From contig WUJK01000001.1 of NCBI GenBank assembly GCA_011317545.1, forward strand, positions 2,585,001 through 2,649,000: 64,000 nucleotides of DNA. Reading direction: 5' to 3'. Shown piece after piece: positions 23,292 through 33,873 of the stretch (positions within the stretch are counted from its first letter, which is position 1; the number at the start of each line of letters is the position of its first letter). The notes under the pieces are model-generated. The model was given only the letters and a program-made list of their open reading frames with translations, ran no database searches and was not told the origin of the DNA. The position numbers were made by a program, and so were the translations under genes. Source of the stretch: Coniella vitis. Taxonomy: Eukaryota; Ascomycota; Sordariomycetes; Diaporthales; Schizoparmaceae.

Positions 23292-26060
23292 ATGGCCGAC
23301 TCCGATCTCAAATCCAGCCAGCGGGCTGCTAAGCGCAGTAAGATGTCGCCAAGAACGGAGCTGCCCATGTCAGGCGCGCCTCCAAACTCGGACCTGGACA
23401 CAGCAAGGTCGCTTTCCGACGATTCTATTGCCACTGAGTCTAACTCATCCTCTCTTGGAATCCCTTCGAATGGTCATGTTCTCGTTTGGCCCTCTGGCAA
23501 GATTCCTGTGGAGCTCTTCACTTGGATAGCCAAATATGTTTCCAACGAGGATTTGAAGAATTTGCGCTTTGTGAACCGCGAGTTCGATCACAAGCTTTCG
23601 GATCATTTCTTCAATGTTGTGGTTGTATCATTTCGGCCTGACTTCGAGTCTTTCTACGGCAGCCTCCACTTCAATGCAGATGAAGAAGATGACGGCCATC
23701 AGAGTTTCAGCACCGTCAAGGCGACCTACAGGGGCGCAAATTCAACTTGTTGCCTTTATCACCACCAGGAAACAACTGCCAATCGTGATACCTCCCTTCT
23801 TGCTGGTGGCCATCGCGTCTTTCAACAGTTTGGAGCCAAGATCAGAAAATTTGCTCTTGCTCTCGAGCTCGATGAAGCAGAGCTGGCTTTCCCGCCTCGC
23901 AAGATTAATCAACGAATTGTGAAGACGGCATGGGGAGTATATCGCTGGCCTATCAAGGGTTACCGACGCTACTCACGTCTGGAAAACCTGGAATTACTGG
24001 CTGACGAGACCAAGCACATGGTGGACGCATTCGAACATCTCCATCAGGTGACTGAAATTGGCATTTCTTGTGATACTGGGCTCGGTTGGCTTCAAGGCCC
24101 TGACACCAACCCAATTTCCTCTCGTAACGCTCCAGCTGTCTTCCGATCCAGAGTTTACGGATGCGGCACGGATGCCGATGTTAAAGGTGATGACAGTGCT
24201 GATAGTGAGCGCTCGGAAGGACCCCTTCTTCTATGGATCCTCAAACGAATGGCTTTGATGTCCGGCTGTCCTGTGGATGATTGGCCTAAACTTGTGTTGC
24301 ATCTTCTCGAGAACGAGGATCGTCCTGGTATTGTTGACTGGGTGCAAGATGCACTTCCCAGCGGCCAGATGCTCTACAGGCGCGTTCCTACGCTTCATAT
24401 CGATCAAAACACGACAAATGAGGACATCATACAGCATATCAGGACATCATTGGTTTCCCATGCCCAAGACGACGATTTCGGCGACTTGCAGGTGCCGGCA
24501 TTGATTCCCAATTCTCTTACTATGTCGCAGACAGAGATGATTCTTGAGCTGGGTTGGGCTCATTCAGCTCTTATGCAATCTTACCGGTTTGCAGTCTTGA
24601 GAAACAAGGATTCCTTTCAAAACCTTCGCCAACTCACTGTTGCTCGTTGTCCCAGCGCTCAAATAAACAGCTGGTGCAACGCAGAGTTTTGGGAGACCAT
24701 GACTTCTATCGAGACCTTTAGTTTGGGTGTCATCCCAAACTGGAGAGCAATCAACAAGGATTCGACCGGCATGGTCACAGAAGTACCTTTGTCTCCAACC
24801 GCCGCCTGCGCCGACGTCTTCAACCTCCTCCAGTACTATGTCGGTGAGTCGCCCAATGTCAAGAACGTTTTTTTTGAATGGCTTTGTGGCGGCGAGTTCG
24901 GCATAGGCAAGTGCCAGCGCGACCGCTGGATCTTACCAGCACCTGTTCTTTCAGGGGCAAACGTCGACCCCTGCGTTGGCCGGCCTCTTGACGCCCGCCA
25001 AGTTCTCGACCTGCGGTATGTCAAGCAGCTATCCCTCAAGAATTGCTGGTTCGCTCCGCATGTGTTCCTTTTCTTCTGCAAACACATGTTCATGGGCGCC
25101 TTGACCGACATCACGCTCGAGTCCGTGTCCCTCTCAGGGCCACATACTACGCAGCCTGTGCACCCAATTTATCCTCTCAAATCCTTGGCACAAGGTTGTT
25201 CGCCCAACTGGCCTTGGCCGCTCTGTGTAGGTGCCCTTCCTGGTAGATCATTTCAGTTGATCCGTTCGACTACTATGACGAATCTTGGAGGACCCATACC
25301 CACGATTGCCCCAACGGTATCAGTTGACGTTCACAATGGCCATCCCTTGGGCCGCGCTCACGGCGACATCCCGGTGCCTGCCAATTACCAGTCAACTGCG
25401 TCTCTGCAAGCCCCTCCGAGCGCAGGCGCTCTGAATTGGCGTTTGTACTCCTGGCCTCATATCTTGTGCAGCCTAGGAATGGCGTCCGAAACTGTACGAG
25501 TATATCTTGATAATTGTGGCGTTCTGAGCCGGAACCGTCATGAGCGAGAGAGTCTTGAGGTCGAAACATTCATCGACAGCGTATTCCACGAGGTCCTTGG
25601 AGGGCGCGAGTATAAGCTGAAGCGCCGAGTCATGAAATTCAAATCCTGCGGCTATGTCCTTGTGGACATTCCTTGCGCTGATAACTGGTCTCTCATACCA
25701 AACCACCGCGTGGATGTCTATCAGACCAGCGGGTTCCACGCGCGCATAAAAGAGCTTGATCAACACATGCTGTCTCGTCCACCGAATGCCTTTGCGATGG
25801 CGAAGATTATGCACTACATGCCAATGCGAGAAATGTGGCAACTGAACGCAATCTTTGGCCTCGATTTTGGCTGGAATGGCTTGTACGAAGACGTTGTCAC
25901 GCGCGCCGCCAAGGTAGACGGCAACCCGCACCCAGGAAAAGCTCGTTTCCACGGCGAGCTGCGGGAGGAAGATCCCTATGATGGAAATTGCCAAGAAACT
26001 GAGCCAAGCCTGGGAGAACCACAAATTCATGGGCTGGGGTCGGGCGACTCGAAGCTGTGA
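23292..26060 (+). CDS. F-box domain protein, otherwise uncharacterised
   Basis: A single uninterrupted frame of 922 codons. After a polar N-terminus with a basic KRSK patch, residues about 68-107 show an F-box-like pattern: SGKIPVELFTWIAKYVSNED followed by LKNLRFVNREFDHKLSDHFF. F-box proteins normally bridge a target to Skp1-cullin ubiquitin ligase. The remaining 800 residues show alternating hydrophobic stretches and scattered LxxL-type segments but no repeat I can name with confidence. The C-terminal third (about 750-870) is well structured in composition and ends in a polar tail. Lack of introns over 2.8 kb contrasts with most neighbours. The target cannot be inferred. Confidence 0.8.
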   Translation: MADSDLKSSQRAAKRSKMSPRTELPMSGAPPNSDLDTARSLSDDSIATESNSSSLGIPSNGHVLVWPSGKIPVELFTWIAKYVSNEDLKNLRFVNREFDHKLSDHFFNVVVVSFRPDFESFYGSLHFNADEEDDGHQSFSTVKATYRGANSTCCLYHHQETTANRDTSLLAGGHRVFQQFGAKIRKFALALELDEAELAFPPRKINQRIVKTAWGVYRWPIKGYRRYSRLENLELLADETKHMVDAFEHLHQVTEIGISCDTGLGWLQGPDTNPISSRNAPAVFRSRVYGCGTDADVKGDDSADSERSEGPLLLWILKRMALMSGCPVDDWPKLVLHLLENEDRPGIVDWVQDALPSGQMLYRRVPTLHIDQNTTNEDIIQHIRTSLVSHAQDDDFGDLQVPALIPNSLTMSQTEMILELGWAHSALMQSYRFAVLRNKDSFQNLRQLTVARCPSAQINSWCNAEFWETMTSIETFSLGVIPNWRAINKDSTGMVTEVPLSPTAACADVFNLLQYYVGESPNVKNVFFEWLCGGEFGIGKCQRDRWILPAPVLSGANVDPCVGRPLDARQVLDLRYVKQLSLKNCWFAPHVFLFFCKHMFMGALTDITLESVSLSGPHTTQPVHPIYPLKSLAQGCSPNWPWPLCVGALPGRSFQLIRSTTMTNLGGPIPTIAPTVSVDVHNGHPLGRAHGDIPVPANYQSTASLQAPPSAGALNWRLYSWPHILCSLGMASETVRVYLDNCGVLSRNRHERESLEVETFIDSVFHEVLGGREYKLKRRVMKFKSCGYVLVDIPCADNWSLIPNHRVDVYQTSGFHARIKELDQHMLSRPPNAFAMAKIMHYMPMREMWQLNAIFGLDFGWNGLYEDVVTRAAKVDGNPHPGKARFHGELREEDPYDGNCQETEPSLGEPQIHGLGSGDSKL

Positions 26061-27371
26061 GGATTGATAAAATTCAAAACGACGAAGGAATCTTGGTGTA
26101 TGGAGCGTCGCAGCGAAGTGGTTGGGGTTGTGCTTGATCAACTCATTTTCAGATGTTTTTGTGGTTGTTGTTGAAGTTGACGATGTGGCGACAGGCCATC
26201 CTGGATTTTGCCAGCTGACATCACATACTATCTGGGCAAGTTGGACGATATGTTTGTAATAACCTGGCGAGGTCGATTAGGGAGCGAGCAATACGGTATG
26301 AGGCAAGATGAAAACGCACCTGGAGACAGCATTCATGAGTGGTGTCTGGGGATACTGGGGTACCATGGTCTTGCCATCCTGAGTGGTAACTGGGCTTGCT
26401 GCGGATCTTGAGCGGCTCCTCACGTTTGGAAGACATCGAAGTGGCCATGCGCATCTTCTGGGTAGCTGAATACTGGAGAGAGTACCTCATCGGAGGATAA
26501 TGTTCTGTTTATGTACATAACATCGCCCCAACTACTAGCCCGCAGTGGTAGTATTATTCAAAGCAGTAGTTGCGATATTTCTTTGAGAAACACACACACA
26601 CACACTGAACAGCTTGCAGCATGTGATAAGCGTTTCGTGAACCAAAAGGTGTTGTCGGTTCCAATTGTCTTTTTTTGCAAGGCTCGGAAACAAAGTAAAA
26701 CGTTCCCTACCCATTGTGAACTCATTCGTAGGAATAGGAGCAACTTTACACTTATCACAAATCAGACAAATGAGGAAAAGTTCCCAAAACCATTGGCGCC
26801 ACTGGGTACCGAGTTCACAAAAAGGATATTACACAGTAGTGAAAATCCAGACTTTTCGCAGCATTATGTTGGAGCAATTGTGATTTGGATTCTTGTCGAG
26901 CAACTAAACTGTCGCCATGATTATTCTACTGTCAGATGCTGGGGCAGCTGCGCGAAATTGTTTGGGGAACCTTTCGCCTCCTCAAGTGGGAAGAAAACTT
27001 CAGCACACCTCGAGAGGTCTTCACTTCTCAATACTGGGAGCCATCTCAAAACCGTTTCCGCGAATCTGCATGAACAAACGCTGGGGTTCTTTTTTTGCGC
27101 GCAAATTGTCCGGTTGTGGGTTTGGGTAATTTCATTCGTGAATTTTATCCGTCTTTGTGTGGATATTTTCTTTTTCGCATGCCAGACCTTCTGACCCGAA
27201 ATGCCATGCCTCAATACACCGGTCCCAGAAAAGCGAAGCCGTTCCCATTGCACAAAATTCCATTTGTCGCGAATTGCTCCCGCCCCGTTTCAAAATCAGC
27301 AGTGACTGACCGACAAAAAGCCCATCACAGCGCAACTACCATCAAAGGATCCCCGCCTTTAATTGAACAAT
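26061..27371. other. Intergenic region, no supported gene
   Basis: 1.3 kb between the F-box gene 3' end and the L17 gene 3' end, which are convergent. It has a (CA)n run at about 26589-26605. A 227-codon plus frame at 26511-27194 is AT-rich, unlike neighbouring codon use, and is not called. Confidence 0.5.
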
Positions 27372-28390
27372 TTAGGCGGCGGTGAGGGCCTTGCGCACGC
27401 GGGAGCCACGCTGTCTGGAGTTCAGGCGCTCCTCGCGGGCAGCAACAGCGTCGGACTTCTGGACGACCTCCTCAGCCTCGGTGAGGATGAGCTCGATGTG
27501 GCAGGGGTTGGACATGTAGGGGTTGATCTAGCACGGGGTCAGCAAGGATGGACTCAAGGATACTACCTCGTCTGGCGCTCTGCGCATGTGGAACGCGGTG
27601 GAAAACGTACACGACCGTGGGCACGGTAAGTTCGGCGGCGCTGCTTGGGAGCCTGGTTGACCTGGATGTGCTTGACGATCAGGGCACCAGTGTCGAGACC
27701 CTTGGCATCGGCGTTGGACTCGGCGTTCTTCAGGAGCTGGAGGAGGAACTCGGCGGACTTGACGGGCCAGCGGGCACGGGACACACCCCACTGCTTGCCT
27801 ATTGTTTGATGCCAAAGTCAGTTTCAATATCACCTTATGAAAGTCGGAAAGCGGGCGATTCGCAATCGTCTGCGGTAGTGTTCCAAATCTTCTCAGGTGC
27901 AAAAGTCCAACTCTTGCTTGTGAAATGATGTGTACTTCCATCTCCACGGTCTTGCTCTGCATGTATCTGACGGATCCAAATGCATTGTTTTCGGGATAAT
28001 TCGTACCTTGAGCAGTACGGCCGATGGAGCCAGCGTAGCGGCGCATGGGAACAGCCTCGGACTTCTCCTTGACGTTCTCAAGGAACTTGACAGCGCGCTG
28101 CAACTTCCAGCCGTTGATGGCCTGGGCGGTCTCGCGGGTGTTCTTGAAGGAAACACGGAGGTAGGCACCGCGGGCCTTGGCCGACTTGGACGGCACGATC
28201 TCGGTGGCAGCGTAGCGAACCTAATATGTCGAGCAAAAACATAACATGTCAGCCATTTCTGACTATCTCGACCAGGTTGTCGCCCTCGAAATTGTCACAA
28301 AGTCGTCCATTGCACTTCTCCACCCAGCAATTTGGCATCGTTCGAGATCTCGGGGCGCAAAAATCGTGGGTCTGAGGTAGGACTCACCAT
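27372..28390 (-). CDS. rpl17: 60S ribosomal protein L17 (uL22)
   Basis: Four coding exons: 28390-28388 (the ATG alone), 28220-28007, 27798-27611 and 27527-27372, with introns of 167, 208 and 83 nt; product 186 residues. The family match is strong along the whole length: MVRYAATEI start, SKSAKARGAYLRVSFKNTRE, IGRTAQGKQWGVSRARWPVK across the second junction, HIQVNQAPKQRRRTYRAHGR and a basic end. uL22 lines the peptide exit tunnel of the large subunit. The first coding exon consists only of the start codon, with the donor GTGAGT following directly. The gene is head-to-head with fibrillarin, with 543 bp between the two ATGs. Confidence 0.95.
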
Positions 28391-28933
28391 CTTGACGAAT
28401 TGGGTGTGGAGATGGCGGCGGGTGTTGTTGATGGAGAGAGGTCGTCACGGTCTGGCTGGCCAGCAAAAATTGGATGGGGTTGCTTGAGGTTGCCGCTAAC
28501 TGAAAATCCTGGGAAAGTGCGGCCGAAAAACGCATCACGTGCAACTTCACGGCAGGCGCCGGTACTCAGAACGGGACTGTACCGGTCTTAGCTTTCCCTC
28601 AAGCTGACATAAGCGGGATACGGTAAATCCATTTTTGCGAACAGCCAACCAGCCGGCGTGATAAAGCCCCGCTCTCATCAAGGCTGGCGGCATGAAGGTG
28701 GGGAGTACCCAGGTACCTCTCTGGCCCCTGTCTAGAAATTTTTCATCTTTTTTTTTGCACGGCGAGCTTCTTGGTATCGTTGCACTTTGACAAAAGCTGC
28801 AAGTCCAGCACAGCACCACACTGCTCCTCAACAGTAGTGTTTTTCCACACCTACCCTTTACAGCTCTCTCACAAATACTCAGAGAGTCTGCCTCACGGCC
28901 CATTCTTTTCAATACTCCCTCAAGATATCAACA
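28391..28933. promoter_or_regulatory. Shared divergent promoter of rpl17 and nop1
   Basis: 543 bp bounded by the start codons of a ribosomal protein gene and of fibrillarin. The fibrillarin-proximal side has pyrimidine-rich segments (for example around 28744-28755 and 28830-28925) typical of 5' UTRs of highly expressed fungal genes. I could not assign a named factor site. Confidence 0.55.
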
Positions 28934-30154
28934 ATGGGTTTCGCTCCAAGAGGACGTGGTGGTGACCGCGGTGGTCGTGGAGGCGGCTTCCGTGGAGGTG
29001 ATCGCGGTGGTCGTGGAGGCGGCTTCCGTGGAGGCGATCGCGGTCGCGGCGGTGGCAGAGGTGGCGGCAGCTTTCGCGGCGGTGACCGTGGTATGTTTGA
29101 GCTTTGCTCAGTCTTTTTGATATGCGAGCGACAAAACTAACCTGCCTTAGGTGGTCGCGGAGGTGGTCGAGGCCGTGGCGCCCCTGGTGGCCGTGGTGGC
29201 CGTGGAGGCGCAAGGGGCGGTGCTGGCGGCAAGAAGATGATCGTGGTATGTCAATTTCTTAATGCGCCTCCAGCGCGATTACAGCTACTTACATGTTATT
29301 GCTACAGGAACCCCACCGTCACAAGGGCGTCTTTGTTGTCCGTGGTGGTAAGGAAGATCTCCTGGCCACTGCCAACCTGACCCCCGGCGAGAGCGTCTAC
29401 AACGAGAAGCGTGTCGCCATCGAGAGCGGCAAGAACGAGGATGGAACCACCACCAAGACCGAATACCGCATTTGGAACCCTTTCCGTTCCAAGTTGGCTG
29501 CTGGTATCCTCGGTGGTCTTGAGACCATCTACATCAAGCCTGGCTCTAAGGCTCTGTACCTGGGTGCTGCCTCTGGTACCTCCGTGTCCCACGTTGCCGA
29601 CATCGTCGGTCCTACTGGTACCGTTTATGCTGTCGAGTTCTCCCACCGTTCGGGCCGTGACCTCATCAACATGGCTACTCGTCGCACAAACGTTGTCCCT
29701 ATCGTTGAAGACGCCAGACAACCTCTGAAGTACCGCATGCTGGTCGACATGGTTGACTTCATCTTCGCCGAGTATGTTTCTGAGTCCTACAGTAGCATCA
29801 TGCAGCGCGCACAATTACTAACGATGATTTCAGTGTTGCCCAACCCGACCAGGCCCGTATCGTTGCCCTGAACGCCAAGCTCTTCCTGAAGCAAGGTGGT
29901 GGTATGCTCATTTCCATCAAGGCAAACTGTATCGACTCGACCGCGCCACCAGAGCAGGTCTTTGCCCAAGAGGTCGAGAAGTTGCGGTCCGAGAAGTTCT
30001 TCCCCAAGGAGCAGCTTACTCTTGAGCCCTACGAGAGAGATCACGCCGTAAGTCACCACAACTATGACTCTTTTATTCTTCCTGTGCAGATGATCACTAA
30101 CAACCTTTCCAGATGGTGTCCGCTGTCTACCGGCAGAAGGAGTTTGTCGAGTAA
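28934..30154 (+). CDS. nop1: Fibrillarin (Nop1), snoRNP 2'-O-methyltransferase
   Basis: Five exons: 28934-29090, 29151-29245, 29308-29771, 29834-30047 and 30113-30154, with introns of 60-65 nt; product 323 residues. Residues 1 to about 80 are a glycine/arginine-rich domain (repeated RGGGFRGGDRG). The rest is the fibrillarin methyltransferase fold: EPHRHKGVFVVRGGKEDLL, the SAM loop LYLGAASGTSVSHVAD, VYAVEFSHRSGRDL, and across the fourth exon junction FAD-VAQPDQARI. The end VYRQKEFVE follows the usual end of yeast Nop1. As the catalytic subunit of C/D-box snoRNPs it methylates pre-rRNA in the nucleolus. It is divergent from rpl17. Two near-identical 36-nt units lie in the GAR-coding part at 28961-28996 and 28997-29032. 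Confidence 0.96.
28961..29032 (+). repeat. Two tandem 36-nt units inside the fibrillarin GAR domain
   Basis: Units 28961-28996 and 28997-29032 differ at one base (GACCGC versus GATCGC) and encode GDRGGRGGGFRG twice. A third, diverged unit begins at 29033. Confidence 0.85.
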
Positions 30155-30891
30155 AGAAAAATAATGTTGAGCTGGTGGATGCGTACCAAGAAAATTTTCT
30201 TTGCACTTTCTCATGATTCAGGGTGTTTGTTTCGGTTGGATGGTTCTTTTTCTTCATATCTCGATTCGGCAACGGCGAACGACGGCGTTTCAAGGGCATC
30301 ATCAGGCTTTTTATAACGTGTAAATGCAACACGTGTGTGTGATACTTCGTCCGCCGAGGGCTCGGTAGACCAACAAAAAGATGCTGGAGATATCCTGTGA
30401 GCTGATGAGGTTATGATGTTTCACCATTATCGTGAGTGTCAGACTCGTACGGTCGAGCTATGAGAAGGCTCCTCACGCCAAGACTAATCGTCGTCGTTGG
30501 AGTTTCCAGGTCGGGGCTACGAATACCCGATGCACTTTATTGTCGAACGTGTGACTTTGAACCCAGCCAGTTAAAGATTATACCACGAGGATGAACACCC
30601 TCCTGGTTTGATCACGACGACCACACGGCGCCTTGCAAGACGGGTTGCTCAGATGGCCCAAAACCTAACGCCATCATGAAAAAAGAAGAGCCATTATGCA
30701 ATGGACAATGCGAGAGTCATATTTCATTTTTCAACAGGTATTCCCCATGTACTTTGGTCCGCATGTGCGCAACGGATCAGCCATGCGTATACTTTGACTC
30801 GGTCAATAAACACCTCCAATATATCCGTTCATATTTGTATTTCACATCGCCAAGGGACTCCCCACCCATCTACCCAACCCTGGGGAACGTC
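30155..30891. other. Intergenic region between convergent genes
   Basis: 737 bp between the fibrillarin stop and the stop of the minus-strand Cys-triplet gene. No further gene seen. Confidence 0.5.
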
Positions 30892-31797
30892 TCACTTGAG
30901 CTCCGACTGTCCGGACTTGTGCACACCCGTCTGGTTCGACGTATTCCTCAGTCCACTACAGTCTGTACAATTGCTGCAGTTGACCATGTCCTACCATGCC
31001 GCCTCATTATCAGCATAGCCTCTAAACCCCCGCAGAGAACATGGATACAAAGAGGAGCCTGAGTACATGCAGGGAACAAATGCCCATGGAAAAGGCTTGA
31101 ACTTACATAGCAACTATCCAAGTTGCTCGAGCTTTTGCAGTCCTGCACCACAGAGGTAAGCTAAGCGTAAATAGAGGTACTCTTGTTGTGCTCACAAGCT
31201 GATGAATAGTTGTACACATGCGAAGGCTCCACCATCGATCGGGTCGTTCAATGCTCGAAGACGGAAGACTTGAAAAGAAAAGGGAGGCAGTACATACCGA
31301 GCAGTCGTCGCAGTTACTGCAATAAACAAGTCGTTGGGAAGAAGTGCCTGCAGAACAAGAGAAAGGAAATCGCCAAAGATGTTAGTTATTTGCTAAACGG
31401 CGCCTTACTGCACACTTCTTCTTCCCTCTTCCCCCCCCCCCTCAATTTCCAGAGAGGTATAACCCATCGACGTCAGATTGCGCAGAGTCGAGGCTATAAG
31501 TAACATGCCAATGCCCACACAAAAAAAGAAAAGGGATCAAAGTGCCACATAATACCACACTACCTCCTTGCCATATTTTCCCCACATTTTCGGAAATCGA
31601 GACTTTCCTGTATCCCTCGCAACAACAGACCAAAGAAAAGACAAGTAGGTGCTATGAAGTGAACTGGGGCCCAAAAACATAACAACAACAAACAATAATG
31701 ATAGTTATAATAACGACTCACAATTACTGCTGTACAAACAATCATAGCAATCCTCCATATTGGAGCAACCCTCGTTTCCATTGGCGTCGGTAGTCAT
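30892..31797 (-). CDS. Small Cys-x-x triplet-repeat protein (12 cysteines, four exons), family not recognised
   Basis: Read by hand from splice sites: exons 31797-31722, 31347-31298, 31142-31107 and 30990-30892. Introns are 374, 155 and 116 nt, with donors GTGAGT, GTATGT and GTAAGT and acceptors CTGCAG, GTGCAG and GGTAG; the first intron has CTAAC before its acceptor. Total 261 nt, 86 residues. Cysteines fall at 11, 17, 20, 26, 35, 38, 41, 44, 53, 59, 62 and 65, so every one is at a 3n+2 position. The missing slots hold Met, Ser or Leu (14, 23, 29, 32, 47, 50, 56, 68). Each triplet tends to end in Asn or Asp. The register is kept across all three junctions, which strongly supports the model. 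There is no signal peptide, so it is probably intracellular; metal binding or a three-residue-per-turn structural rod are guesses. Confidence 0.72.
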
Positions 31798-32733
31798 TTT
31801 GTAAGTTGAAGGCCGTAATACACGGTTAGTATGGTATAAAATAGTATGGGAGTGGCGATGACGACGAAGGAATTTGGAAAAAAAAATAATTAACTCCAGC
31901 CAGGAATCAACAATAACTGCACATGCGAGTATTGCGAGGAATCTTGTATGGGGTAGGTATTTCAAGCTTCATCAATTTCGAGAATACGTAACAAATAAAT
32001 AAGTGCTCAAACAGATAAGCAGATCCAATATCCCCCCGCCAAGCCTATAACGACGGGCGCAATTCTGTCCGTCTTACGGGTTTTGTGAGCACAATGACGA
32101 CCCCCGCGAACTGGATGGCAGCTCTGTTCGCAAGAAACGATACGGCGGTTGAGATTTATTGGTTACTGGCAACGAGAGATATGTGAAAGCAGTCCCGGTC
32201 TGCGCCATGCTTGGACAAATCAAAAGCTAAAATGACAACGCCCGCATTGGATCTTACTTGGGGGCCAAAACATCGAGATCAGACACCGCTCTCCGAGGCA
32301 AGAAATCAGTATAATCGCTAACCCAATGCAGGAGGAGGATAAATTCAGCTTCCTTTAAAATCGCATCCGTACACTCTACGCTATCAAGTCCATCTGGTAA
32401 TCAAAAGACCACACCAAAAATGAGGCTAATTGGTTGCTGCGAAAGCAAACAATCGCACTCATGGTGCAACATTTCAAAACGATATTCCACCTGTGAAATT
32501 GGATCATCATTCCATTTCTTTGCTCCCATTCTTCGCTCTCAAGTATCCATCACTAGGTGCGTACCATGTTGTGAACATTGCTGGTCACTAAGGTAGATAA
32601 TGATCGACAATCACATGCTATGTAATAGGAGAGAGGGACAGAGAGAAAGAGCATTCAATCTGGCATGGTGAGCCCATTTTTACAATCAATGTGGACTGAA
32701 AATATGCGTCTTTCCGATATGCACTTCTGACCA
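31798..32733. other. Promoter side of the Cys-triplet gene; no other gene seen
   Basis: 936 bp, AT-rich, between the Cys-triplet start codon and the stop of the next minus-strand gene. No recognisable element beyond AT-rich tracts at 31870-31890. Confidence 0.45.
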
Positions 32734-33873
32734 TTACAAGATCGCCCCAGAGCTTGACGATAATTGATCCTCGCTAACAAGATCACTGGACCTTCGGCGA
32801 TGCTGTGACCACACTGTATCTAGAAAAAGCCCTTGTTGATCTAAGGCATGGCCATGGCTGTATTCGAGGCTATTTGGAATGGTCGAGCTCGGAGGGCTAG
32901 GCTGAGGTCGGTGAATGGGTTCCTGCGGATGCCAACCAGTACACATGACCGGCTCTTGATTTTGATAGCGAGTAGAGAATGAGTTCAAGTCCATATCATC
33001 AGGATTGGGAGTAGGGAAGCCTTGAAGGCGATTCGAGTCCTGTGTTATGCGCAGCGTCGCCGACCAATCGGCAAGCTGCTGTTGACCTATGCCGTTGAAG
33101 GACTCTTCCATGATGAGTGATGGAGAGGTGTTGGTTTTCTCGCCAATTTCAAGGCCAGAAGATCCGTACTGGCGCTCTTGCAAAGTACTAGCCCGTTGGT
33201 AACCAGTCTGAGCCTCGGCAGCAGTGCGAGCATGGCAGTTCCGGCAGGGTTCACTGTCCCATCGCATTCCTTCCTGAAGGACTAGCGCGTTCGTATGTTC
33301 CCAGATCATGTCATCTTCGTGGGACTCGAAAACCCCCGCAGCATACATCCATTCATTCACCGCCTGCCGACCTTGCGCAAGTGCAGCAGCGCTCGACTCC
33401 ATGTACTTGAGGAGGCCGTCGCAGAGTATGCGGTTAAGTCGGGTGCATTTCTCGCAAAAGGGCTTGGGCATGCCGGACTCTGGCGACCTAGTTGACGTGC
33501 AGTTCAGACTGCTTTGCGGACACTCTCTCCGACCAGCCTCATGGGAGCTGCGGTTTGGACGATGGGTGGACGAGATGGAAACCATGGAGCTGGAGTAAGG
33601 CCTCTGAATGCATGGAGTCCCGTCACCAGCAAAGTGAACCGAGGGTCTGCGATTTGCCCGTCTGTCACCTCGATCTCGTCGATTACCCTCGTGGGTTTCC
33701 TGGGGGCCCGGGAGTCCGACTTGGTAGTCCCTTGGTCCTGCGTTGCGATGGAGGGGAGCGACAGGCGTCTCAGTGTCGAGTTCAGCGTCGCACCTGTAAT
33801 CATGGTGATCATCAGTGTGGCCACGAGCCTGCTGACGCGCTCGGCGGCCACGTCTGCCTCTACCTCTGGCCAT
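32734..33873 (-). CDS. Unrecognised protein, RG-rich N-terminus and two Cys-pair motifs
   Basis: Single frame of 379 codons from ATG 33873 to stop 32734. The first 15 residues are Arg/Gly-rich (MARGRGRRGRRARQQ), followed by a long polar stretch. A central block has FCEKCTRLNRILCDGLLKYM and, about 70 residues later, EPCRNCHAR, which could together hold zinc. The block between (AVNEWMYAAGVFESHEDDMIWEH) looks folded. The C-terminal 150 residues are Ser/Pro/Gln-rich. The upstream frame meets TAA without another ATG, supporting this start. A second reading of the 5' end is possible: ATG 34031 opens a different frame with WHCSGC, and a GTATAC...CCAG intron could splice it into this frame. I do not recognise the family. 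Confidence 0.6.
   Translation of the reverse strand: MARGRGRRGRRARQQARGHTDDHHDYRCDAELDTETPVAPLHRNAGPRDYQVGLPGPQETHEGNRRDRGDRRANRRPSVHFAGDGTPCIQRPYSSSMVSISSTHRPNRSSHEAGRRECPQSSLNCTSTRSPESGMPKPFCEKCTRLNRILCDGLLKYMESSAAALAQGRQAVNEWMYAAGVFESHEDDMIWEHTNALVLQEGMRWDSEPCRNCHARTAAEAQTGYQRASTLQERQYGSSGLEIGEKTNTSPSLIMEESFNGIGQQQLADWSATLRITQDSNRLQGFPTPNPDDMDLNSFSTRYQNQEPVMCTGWHPQEPIHRPQPSPPSSTIPNSLEYSHGHALDQQGLFLDTVWSQHRRRSSDLVSEDQLSSSSGAIL

Noticed and set aside
26511..27194. 227-codon plus-strand frame
   Set aside because: AT-rich codon use unlike neighbours, contains a (CA)n run, no recognisable feature.
27799..28006. Possible intronic snoRNA in the 208-nt L17 intron
   Set aside because: No convincing paired C and D boxes with terminal stem.
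30088..30112. Upstream acceptor (GCAG) before fibrillarin exon 5
   Set aside because: It lies 5' of the CTAAC branch site that serves the real acceptor, and would give a non-conserved end.
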